The notes under the pieces are model-generated. The model did not search any database, had not been told where the DNA came from, and saw nothing but the letters and a program-made list of their open reading frames with translations. The position numbers were made by a program, and so were the translations under genes. A stretch of DNA of 37,518 bases, taken from positions 1 to 37,518 of the forward strand of contig QILH01000084.1 in the NCBI GenBank assembly GCA_003233255.1. The letters run 5' to 3'. The DNA comes from Gammaproteobacteria bacterium. Lineage in GTDB: Bacteria; Pseudomonadota; Gammaproteobacteria; UBA6429; Thiohalophilaceae. This document shows positions 1-8,100 of this stretch, piece after piece (the stretch's first letter is position 1; each line of letters begins with the position of its first letter).

Positions 1-165
1 AGGCGGCGCAGGTGCTGGAGCAGGCGGCGCAGGTGCAGGCGTCGGGCTTGAGCCGGATGCGGGTGTTGAGCCATTAACATTGTTTTCACCACCACCACAT
101 GATATTAATGTGAGTCCTGCTAAGAGGATGATGGCCTGGATGTATTTACCGGGTAAAACGAACAT
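1..165 (-). CDS. Putative lipoprotein with Pro/Ala-rich linker (3' end off the window)
   Basis: Read on the minus strand from ATG at 165, this is an open frame of 55 codons running off the left edge. It starts MFVLPGKYIQ, followed by a hydrophobic stretch and a lipobox LISC at residues 20-23. Residues 24-26 are GGG, then comes a Ser/Thr/Asn spacer and a Pro/Ala repeat (APAPAPP-like). A GGAAGG ribosome-binding site lies about 8 bases before the ATG. The layout is that of an exported lipoprotein anchored by Cys23 with a flexible linker to a C-terminal domain outside the window, so the function cannot be named. It is divergent from wecB. The Gly-rich plus-strand reading of the same bases has no start in the window and is probably the shadow. 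Confidence 0.72.
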   Translation of the reverse strand, partial: MFVLPGKYIQAIILLAGLTLISCGGGENNVNGSTPASGSSPTPAPAPPAPAPAPP

Positions 166-736
166 GTGTATCCTTCCTGTGCTCAGCACTTCTTTCTCTC
201 TATGGTCAAGAGAGTAGTTGAGCAAAAAATATAAAACATTAACGACTGCACACTTTAGCGTCATGAAGATCAAACTCTTGCGACTAACTTGCCGAGTTGA
301 GAAACAGAACACATTTTCATTTACATATAACACTAACAACCATTCACATAGAGGATCCTTTGTTTATTTAGCCGGGCTATTAATGCCTATAAAAATAAAT
401 GTTAAATGAGGATCGTATTCAGACTAAATGTCAGGATTTTTTAAGGGGTATAATCGTTCACTATGCCGGAGTAATTAATTGAACATTTAGTATCTGTGTG
501 GGCAGGGGGCTTTATAGATTCGGTAATCAAACTGTGAGGCTTATATCGGGCGCTGATTAGAAAACGAACAGCCTCTACCTCTGTACCTCAAGGGCCAACA
601 ACGTTACCCTGTAACCGTTAGCGACCATACTCTACGTTTGACTGAAATTTCCACAAATGAAAATCAATCCAGGTTGTCGTAAGTCGCAGCAGGCTGTAAA
701 TACCAGACATATAATATAGTTAAAGTCGAGAAAATA
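166..736. other. Intergenic region between divergent lipoprotein gene and wecB
   Basis: About 570 bases between two divergent genes. It is AT-rich and I find no convincing gene. A 63-codon TTG-started frame (218-409) has no ribosome-binding site and no recognisable composition. The region must carry the promoters for both flanking genes. A TATAAT-like box lies at about 707-712, but no well-placed -35 partner was found. No tRNA, repeat array or strong hairpin was seen. Confidence 0.5.
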
Positions 737-1861
737 ATGAAAAAGGTGCTTATCATTTTAGGAACGCGGCCGGAGGCAATCAAGTTTGCCCCGGTTATTC
801 ACAAACTCAACGAATACTCGGAACAATTTGAAACGGCTGTCTGTTCGACCGGTCAACACAGTGAAATGTTATATCAAGTGGTCGATTATTTTGATCTCAA
901 ACTTGATTATGATCTAAAACTGATGAAAACGGGTCAGACCTTATCCGGGCTCACTTCTGCATTGGCCTCCAGATTGTCTGATGTCATCGATGAGTTTGGG
1001 CCTGATATTATTCTTGTTCAAGGCGATACAACAACGGCCTTTATGGGTGCCCTGATTGGTTACTATCATCAGATAAAGGTAGGGCATGTCGAAGCAGGTT
1101 TAAGAACGGATAACAAATTTGCTCCTTTCCCTGAAGAAATGAATCGACGCCTGGCGGGTGTGTTAACGGATTACCATTTTGCACCTACGGATAAGGCCAG
1201 AAATGCTCTCTTGAAAGAAGGTGTAGATCCATCAACTATAAATCTATCCGGTAATACGGTTATTGACGCATTATTGTATACACTTGCGAAAAACAAACTT
1301 GCTCAGCCTTCGTTGGATGAGTTAGAAAAAGTCCTTGATCAAGGCCGGAAAATTGTTTTAATTACAGGTCACCGCAGAGAAAATTTTGGCGACGGGTTTT
1401 ATAGCATATGCAATGCAATACGTGAGCTTGCGGATACGTTTCCTGAAGTAAATTTCATTTATCCGGTTCACTTAAATCCAAATGTACAAAAACCTGTTTA
1501 TGAAATACTGGGGGATCATGACAACATATATCTTGTTCCGCCGATGGGTTACGTCAGTTTCGTGCGATTAATGAATGAGTCGCATATCGTATTGACAGAT
1601 TCGGGTGGTATACAGGAAGAAGCCCCATCACTTGGAAAACCTGTGCTCGTCATGCGAGATGAGACTGAGCGTCAGGAAGCAGTTGATGCGGGAACGGCTA
1701 TTCTTGTGGGCACGGATAAAGACAAAATCATCTATGAAGTTTCACGCCTGTTAACGAACGATGAAGCCTGGAATACAATGAGCAGTATTACGAATCCATT
1801 TGGGGATGGCAATTCTGCCCAACGCATCGTTGATTTTTTGATTAAAGTGCTGGATGACTGA
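737..1861 (+). CDS. wecB: UDP-N-acetylglucosamine 2-epimerase (non-hydrolysing)
   Basis: Converts UDP-GlcNAc to UDP-ManNAc in the cytoplasm, supplying ManNAc or ManNAcA for surface polysaccharides. The 374 residues match the usual family length. The N-terminus has the family signature GTRPEAIKFAPV (residues 9-20). QGDTTTAFMGAL, GHVEAGLRT and PFPEEMNRR follow in the expected order, then ITGHRRENFG and the C-terminal nucleotide-binding segment LTDSGGIQEEAPSLGKPVLVMRDETERQEA. A weak GAG ribosome site precedes the ATG. The stop overlaps the next start by one base (TGATG), so it is translationally coupled to the glycosyltransferase. The position beside glycan genes supports a role in exopolysaccharide or lipopolysaccharide synthesis rather than general metabolism. 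Confidence 0.95.
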   Translation: MKKVLIILGTRPEAIKFAPVIHKLNEYSEQFETAVCSTGQHSEMLYQVVDYFDLKLDYDLKLMKTGQTLSGLTSALASRLSDVIDEFGPDIILVQGDTTTAFMGALIGYYHQIKVGHVEAGLRTDNKFAPFPEEMNRRLAGVLTDYHFAPTDKARNALLKEGVDPSTINLSGNTVIDALLYTLAKNKLAQPSLDELEKVLDQGRKIVLITGHRRENFGDGFYSICNAIRELADTFPEVNFIYPVHLNPNVQKPVYEILGDHDNIYLVPPMGYVSFVRLMNESHIVLTDSGGIQEEAPSLGKPVLVMRDETERQEAVDAGTAILVGTDKDKIIYEVSRLLTNDEAWNTMSSITNPFGDGNSAQRIVDFLIKVLDD

Positions 1862-3033
1862 TGAGTGACAATCTGCAGAGCAGCGATTATGAACTGGTTG
1901 TGTTTTCTGACGACTGGCATGGATTACCGTTTAGTTGTAAACATCTACTCAAACACTTTGCACCGGAAACGCCAATCATTTGGGTTGAGACTATTGGGCT
2001 TCGATCACCCGGTCTGAATCTCTATGATATAAAACGAGCTTTCCAGAAAATATCCGGTTGGTTAAAAAAGCCGGATCGGGATGAACGGCCGCTTCCTAAA
2101 AATGTACGATTGCTTGATCCATTTCAAATTCCTTATAATCATTTTAAGTTTGTACGTGACATTAATAAAAGAAATTTAATTAAGTCTGTTAACCGTATCT
2201 CTCGTCGTTCACCGTCTACCCGGCGGGTAATATTAACAACCTGGCCATTTTTAGGTAATCTAATAGGTTGTCTGGACGAAGATCTTAGTATTTATTATCG
2301 TGTGGATGATTTTTCTGAATTTCCTGGAGTGCGAAAAGATTACATACTGGAACTCGAACAGGAAACCATTAAGCGTTCAGATTTGATCGTCGCATCAGCC
2401 GAAAAACTTGCTGATGTAGAAAATAAACGCGGCCTGGTTAAGTATCTTCCTCATGGCGTGGATTACGAACATTTTGCTTCGGGTATGGAGCGCGATGGAT
2501 CACCCGATCCATTTGCGGGTATTTCTTCTCCCCGAATTGGCTTTTTTGGTCTATTAAATTCCTGGCTGGATCTGGAGCTTGTTTGTGAGGTAGCAAAAAA
2601 CAATCCCCAATGGTCGTTTATTATGCTGGGGCCATCGCAGCTTCCTGAGTCGGAACTGCCAAAAGCCGATAATTTATATTATCCAGGTGCCGTTCCCTAT
2701 GAGGCATTACCGGTGCAGGCTTCATTCTTTGATGTGGCACTCATACCATTTCAAATAAATAAATTAACATTGGCGGTTAACCCATTGAAGTTACTTGAAT
2801 ATTTTGCACTCGGATTACCCGTTGTCAGTACCCCGCTGCCTGAGGTCGTTAAGTATGGCAAACAGGTTAATATCGGTTCGGATCTGGAATCGTTAACGAA
2901 TGCAATAAAAAATGCTCTGGGGAGCACAAAAGAACAGGCTAATCAGCGTAAAAGTGTTGCTGAAGCAAGTAGCTGGAAGGCGAAGGCAGGCGAATTACAA
3001 AACTGGATAGAAACCGCTTTAAACAATAAATAA
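1861..3033 (+). CDS. Glycosyltransferase, GT4/TuaH-like
   Basis: A 390-residue predicted cytoplasmic glycosyltransferase with GT-B fold. The N-terminal half has the segment YYRVDDFSEFPGV seen in TuaH-type enzymes. The C-terminal half begins after LPHGVDYEHF and contains PRIGFFGLLNSW, FDVALIPF and NPLKLLEYFALGLPVVSTPLPEV. The last includes the conserved Glu of the EX7E-type nucleotide-sugar binding motif. It overlaps the wecB stop by one base, so the two are almost certainly co-translated. A ManNAc-derived sugar made downstream of WecB is one possible donor, but the substrate cannot be read from sequence. No signal peptide or membrane segment is visible. Confidence 0.85.
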   Translation: MSDNLQSSDYELVVFSDDWHGLPFSCKHLLKHFAPETPIIWVETIGLRSPGLNLYDIKRAFQKISGWLKKPDRDERPLPKNVRLLDPFQIPYNHFKFVRDINKRNLIKSVNRISRRSPSTRRVILTTWPFLGNLIGCLDEDLSIYYRVDDFSEFPGVRKDYILELEQETIKRSDLIVASAEKLADVENKRGLVKYLPHGVDYEHFASGMERDGSPDPFAGISSPRIGFFGLLNSWLDLELVCEVAKNNPQWSFIMLGPSQLPESELPKADNLYYPGAVPYEALPVQASFFDVALIPFQINKLTLAVNPLKLLEYFALGLPVVSTPLPEVVKYGKQVNIGSDLESLTNAIKNALGSTKEQANQRKSVAEASSWKAKAGELQNWIETALNNK

Positions 3034-3034
3034 T

Positions 3035-3059
3035 GTGTTGTTTATTTGTATAAACACAC
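3035..3059 (+). terminator. Hairpin just after the glycosyltransferase stop
   Basis: GTGT(T)GTTTAT and ATAAACACAC can pair over 10 base pairs, with one bulged T and a TTGT loop, starting 2 bases after the stop codon. No uridine run follows, so it is at best a weak or Rho-assisted terminator or an RNA-stabilising stem. About 230 bases of AT-rich sequence without a gene separate it from the deacetylase. Confidence 0.35.
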
Positions 3060-3290
3060 TAATATAGTAGGGAACTATGGGGATATAGCTTTTTGGTCAG
3101 AAAATATAACGTACTGTCGCTAATTGGGAATACGGTGCTATATATTTTCTAAACTTTGCCGATAAAACTCTAAGAGAGTAGGAGAAGAAAGACAATATAC
3201 GGATATAACGGCGTTTTAGAATAATTTGGCAGTATCATCAGGGAGTCTTGTTACCCTGGGGGTGTCAGGTTGATTTTAGGTTGATGGTTT

Positions 3291-4280
3291 ATGCTCAAAA
3301 CGAATGTTTTGTTAACAATAGATGTTGAATTTTCGATAGGTGGACATTTTCAGTTTCCTACGAATAAACCTGTTCCTGCAGATCGTATTATTTATTGCAA
3401 AATAAATGGTAAGGAATACGGAATTAACCTGATCATGGACATACTCGATGATTACGGCATGAAAGGGATATTTTTTGTTGAGACCGAATCACGCTTCTAC
3501 TTTGGCGAAAGTGTCGTTGCAGATATCGCCAATCATATACAATCACGAGGACATGAAGTCCAGTTGCATACGCACCCAAACTTCCGAACGTTTATCGATG
3601 GCAAAGTGAAGCTTGATGATATGCGAAAATATTCGCTATCCGAACAAACCCAAATCATTAATGATGGACGAACATTCCTGCAGACACACGGAATTAACAA
3701 TATATCGGCGCATCGAAGCGGTGGTTTTCATAGCAACCAGGACACAATTGAGGCGCAGGTAAACAGCGGCTTAAAGTTCAGCTCAAATTATAATATTGCT
3801 TATCCAAATTGCAGTTACATTGAACGATATCCTTGTCGCAATGATATTTTTCAGGTTGATAAAATTATCGAAGTCCCCGTCACCTGTTATAAAGAATTTA
3901 AAATGCATAAGGAATGGAACTGTTTTCAATTAAGCGCCGCATCGTTTAGCGAAATAAAAGAAGCATTAAACTTCTATCATGACAATGGCACACAGGTGAT
4001 TACGTTTCTCACCCACTCCTTTGAGTTTGTCGAGAAAGGCAATGTTCAATATGCCAATAGTAGGCCATTAAAATATTTAATAAAACGGTTTTCAAATATT
4101 TGTAATTATCTGGAAAAAAATCAGGATAAATTTGAAGTAGTGACCTTCGCTGATCTGGAAAAAAACATGGATTCAGAGCAGTTTGAATTTTGCCAATCGA
4201 CCAGCGCCTATTGCAAAAGCTCATTTGTAGACACAAGCTTTCGTTATCTTGAGAATATTTTCCAGTTTGCCCGACCTTAG
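3291..4280 (+). CDS. Polysaccharide deacetylase family protein (NodB-homology fold)
   Basis: A 329-residue protein with the start of a carbohydrate esterase 4 (NodB-homology) fold. It has LLTIDVEFS near the N-terminus, with Asp11 as the putative catalytic base and metal ligand. Then come YGMKGIFFVE and GHEVQLHTHPN, giving metal-binding histidines at about 93 and 95, followed by SAHRSGGF, which corresponds to the Arg-containing third motif. THSFEF near residue 245 resembles the final His motif. Such proteins remove N- or O-acetyl groups from glycans, or are related inactive folds. There is no signal peptide, so a cytoplasmic or lipid-linked substrate is more likely than a secreted polymer. Related proteins are common in EPS loci together with WecB and GT4 enzymes. 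Substrate unknown. Confidence 0.8.
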   Translation: MLKTNVLLTIDVEFSIGGHFQFPTNKPVPADRIIYCKINGKEYGINLIMDILDDYGMKGIFFVETESRFYFGESVVADIANHIQSRGHEVQLHTHPNFRTFIDGKVKLDDMRKYSLSEQTQIINDGRTFLQTHGINNISAHRSGGFHSNQDTIEAQVNSGLKFSSNYNIAYPNCSYIERYPCRNDIFQVDKIIEVPVTCYKEFKMHKEWNCFQLSAASFSEIKEALNFYHDNGTQVITFLTHSFEFVEKGNVQYANSRPLKYLIKRFSNICNYLEKNQDKFEVVTFADLEKNMDSEQFEFCQSTSAYCKSSFVDTSFRYLENIFQFARP

Positions 4281-4476
4281 AATCTAGCCACGATTTATTG
4301 TACTGAATCGTCACCAAACACAACATGGAATTGACAGCATACCGACTATGAGGTGGTTGATTCATTCCTGTTACTCATTTGCTGTCAAAATAAAACCTGA
4401 GCTATATGCTGGGGTATGTTTACGCCATTCAGGGCATAAAAATATTATTGTAAAATAGACTTTCAGATTCCATATC

Positions 4477-4743
4477 ATGAACCTTGGGATCTGCTGGATG
4501 TGTTTGCTTATCAAAATGAGCGGGTTTATTACGTGCGACGAACAAAAGCCAGTTTTATTTAGAATAACGTCAAAATGGATATCTTCAAAATACTGTGGAG
4601 TAGTTATTCCGTTTGTGAATGGTGGGTATGAGAGCTGGCAAGATATGGTGGCTATGAAAAAACTGCTTTCGCGTTACGGCGTTGATGTCATTGAATCAAA
4701 GAAAGGGCGATTCAATATCCTGGAAGGTGTACTCAAAAACTGA
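4477..4743 (+). pseudogene. Unrecognised 88-codon ORF, possibly a gene remnant
   Basis: An ATG-started frame of 88 codons. The first third is Cys/Met-rich and does not look like a natural N-terminus. The last 50 residues (CGVVIPFVNGGYESWQDM, then a Lys-rich helix-like tail ending EGVLKN) have ordinary protein composition. Just upstream, a different frame reads KIDFQIPYHEPWDLLDVF and stops at about 4560. Together these suggest two fragments of a degraded gene rather than one intact small protein. No ribosome-binding site is evident. I do not recognise the family. A real small protein is possible but less likely. Confidence 0.25.
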
Positions 4744-5052
4744 GGGGGGTGTTCAGATATAACACAACACCTGAACCGCAATGGAATGGTATAATAGTTT
4801 TAATGGTTTACTCTAATGCTGCGCATCCCCTCAACAGTATTATTATACTTATTGGCTATTTTTTGCCTGATAGATTTAATGTCTGGTAAAATTATAACAA
4901 TATGAACTATGTGCATATTCTGGTGCATTCGTTCTTATGTTGGTTATTCCTCATATCCATATCATAGTGGATGCTGCCAAGTAAAACTCTACAAATAGTA
5001 GTGTTAATATGAAGGGGCGGGGTCTGTTATATTCGAGAATAGAAGTATAGGA

Positions 5053-5083
5053 TTGATTTATTTAAGTATATTTGCAATATAAT
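5053..5083 (+). promoter_or_regulatory. Candidate sigma-70 promoter for the NRPS-PKS genes
   Basis: TTGATT at 5053-5058 and TATAAT at 5078-5083 are separated by 19 bases, slightly long for sigma-70. The -10 match is perfect and lies about 53 bases before the ATG at 5136. The stretch is so AT-rich that chance matches are likely, so this is a candidate only. Confidence 0.35.
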
Positions 5084-5135
5084 TTACTTTAACGTTACTT
5101 AACCTGTAGTTGTGAACTAAAAATGAGCCGAAAAA

Positions 5136-8100
5136 ATGGTCAATAATCAAACAAAACAGTGTATTTTATTGGGGAGTAAATCCCTGCTGATCCAGTGCGC
5201 AACCTACCTGCAGGACAATAATTTTAAAATTGTCGCAGTGGTTACAGATGATTCGGTCATTTCGAACTGGGCGAGCGGCGAGTCGATTAAAATAGTGAGT
5301 TATGGATCTTACAATGAAATATTAAATCTTACTAAAATAGATTATATCTTCAGTATCACTAATCTGCGTATCGTTCCGGAATCGATACTAAAATTAGCTA
5401 ACAAAGCGGCAATCAATTTTCACGATGGGCCATTACCGGGCTACGCCGGATTAAATGTTACCACCTGGGCGCTGGCTAATCAGGAAACGAAACACGCGGT
5501 TACCTGGCATGAAATGTTGGCTGAAGTTGATACAGGACGTCTATACAAAACGGAATCAATAGACATTGATGACAGGGAAACCGCGTTCACCTTAAATGCA
5601 AAATGTTATGAGGTTGCGTTAAACTTGTTCAAACAAATTGTAAATGACATTAATGCCGACAATTTACAAAGTGTTGCTCAGGATTCAGGCGAGAGCCATT
5701 TTTACGCAAAATGTCATCGTATGCCGGCGGTAGAGATTTTAGATTGGCAACGAACCGCGAGTGAGCTGGACGCCATGGTTCGTGCGCTTGATTATGGGCC
5801 ATATGAAAATCCACTTGGAGTCGCTAAATTAGTAGTACATGACCAGGTTACATATGTGAAAGAGGTAAGTGTTGCGGATATGACATCCTTACCGGCGGGT
5901 GAATGCCTTATTCAGGACGCGCAGATATTTATTGGTTGTGCCACGGGTGCTGTTAAGTTAGAGAAGATCATATCTTTAAATGGCGAGCCGTTAGCATCAG
6001 ATGAATTTATAGAAATATCAGGCCTAAAATCAGGCGAGTTACTCTCGCCGCCGGATAAAAATATCATACCCGTTATCTCGGAGTTGGATCATCATTATTG
6101 TAAAAACGAAAGCGCAATCCTTAGCGCTCTTGTTCGTTTCAAAGCACCTGAAATTCCCTACGCTAAAACTGTTCAGGATGCTGAAGGCGAGATACAGATC
6201 GGATTTAAAAAACAAAAACTGTCATCAAAGGCTGAGAAAGCGGTTGAAAAATTTACAAATAAATACGATGTATGTGCTTTATTTGCTGTATACGTATTTA
6301 AGATTTCAGCAATGGATTCATTTGGGCTTGGTGTCAATCTGGAACGTAAAAAATCAATAGCGGACTTATTGTTTGCTTCGACGGGGCCGATTGTTATTGA
6401 TGTTGATGGCCAGGAAAAATTAAATAACTTTATTAAAGCGAAATCTGAATTAATAGAGCAAGTCGTTACACGAGGGGGGGTTCTAACAGAAATTTCTTTG
6501 TGTCGGCCAGAGCTGAACGGTGTCGTTCCTGACTTCCCACTTCAAATTACTAATGTACCTTCGATAGAAAGCTACCAGCCGGAATCGATTAATGGACTTC
6601 GGTTTGTTACCGACGATAGTAATAATATTGCCTGGATATATGATGCACGCATATATGATGAAGACAACATTACTGCGATGCAATCTCAGTTTGATAATTT
6701 GCTGCAACAAATTGAAGGTGATGACAGCAAGGCTATAGCAGAATACGGTTTGATATCGGAAATAGAGTTAGATAAATTACTGAATCAATGGAATAAAACC
6801 GATTTAGAAATGCCGGCAAACAAATGTGTCCATCAATTATTTGAAGAGCAGGTTAGAAGTCAGCCGGATTCAATTGCTGTTTCATTCTCTGGTCATACCA
6901 GTACTTATCGGGAGTTGAATAACCGGGCCAATCAAATAGCCAATTATCTAATCGAACTTGGCGTTAAACCTGACCGGCTCGTTGGTGTTCTGGTTGACCG
7001 CTCGATCGACATGATTGCGGCGATGTTAGGGGTATTGAAATCTGGCGGCGCGTATTTACCTCTGGATCCAACGTATCCCAAAGAACGCATCAGTTACATG
7101 CTGGAAGATGCCGATGTCTCGGCTGTTATTAGTCAGTCTGATCACTCCGCCTATCTGTTAGGAGTGGAAGCACCTGCATTATATCTGGATACGGATGATG
7201 GCCTTATCCGTCAACAGCCTGAGCATCTTGATTCTACAACGGTTGCTCCAACGCACCTTGCTTATACTATATATACCTCAGGTTCAACAGGTAAACCCAA
7301 AGGGGTCATGGTTGAGCATAGGAATGTAATTAATTTCTTTTCTGGTATGGATCAACAGCTCGGTACTCAAAAAGGTGTCTGGCTGGCGGTAACCAGTATT
7401 TCATTTGATATTTCGGTTCTTGAGTTATTCTGGACGTTGGCGAATGGATTTGAAATCGCTTTATACGCAGATCAGGAACGCAAGGTATCAAAGAAAGTTA
7501 AGACTCGATACCCGGATCAGGACATGCAGTTCAGCCTGTTTTACTGGAATGTTGCCGACGATGAATCTGATTACGATGAAGATAAGTACAATCTGTTAAT
7601 TGAAAGCGCAAAATTTGGCGATAGAAATAATTTTAAAGCCGTATGGACTCCTGAGCGACATTTTCATGCCTTTGGCGGGCTGTATCCTAATCCATCTATT
7701 ACCAGTGCGGCACTTGCTACTATTACAACGCAGATTGAAATTCGGGCGGGTAGTTGCGTGGCACCATTACATCACCCAATAAGAATTGCTGAAGAATGGG
7801 CAATGGTTGATAATTTGTCACATGGTCGGGTTGGAATGGCTGTTGCCGCAGGTTGGCAGCCCAATGACTTTGTCATTATGCCAGATAATCATGCCGACGC
7901 TAAAAACATCATGTTTGAAACGGTTGAAACAGTAAAAAAATTATGGCGAGGGGAGACCCTGGAGTTTCCTGGGCCTAAAGGAAATATGGTTAAAGTCAGG
8001 ACTCTACCACGGCCTGTGCAAAAGGAATTACCGATATGGGTTACAACTGCAGGAAATCCAGAAACATTTCGTCAAGCAGGCGAGGTTGGTGCGTATATTT

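Larger units (their letters stand above)
4281..5135 (+). other. Long AT-rich interval before the NRPS genes
   Basis: About 855 bases with no confidently recognised gene. It holds an 88-codon frame (listed separately). In a neighbouring frame around 4455-4560 there is a stretch with protein-like composition (IPYHEPWDLLDVFAYQ) that ends in a stop, as in a decayed or frameshifted gene. The last 400 bases are very AT-rich and carry the best promoter candidate for the megasynthase genes. No IS ends, tRNA or repeat array were seen. Confidence 0.45.

Noticed and set aside
2..217. Plus-strand Gly/Ala-rich open frame at the left edge
   Set aside because: It has no start in the window and becomes Cys/Trp/Ser-rich non-descript sequence before its stop. 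The minus strand gives a coherent lipoprotein signal with a ribosome-binding site.
218..409. 63-codon TTG-started frame
   Set aside because: No ribosome-binding site, rare start codon and composition unlike a protein. It lies in a promoter region.
3225..3245. Possible sigma-54 promoter (TTGGCAG) before the deacetylase
   Set aside because: The GC dinucleotide of the -12 element is not at the required distance.
4009..4365. 118-codon minus-strand frame
   Set aside because: Antisense to the well-supported deacetylase gene, with no recognisable motif.
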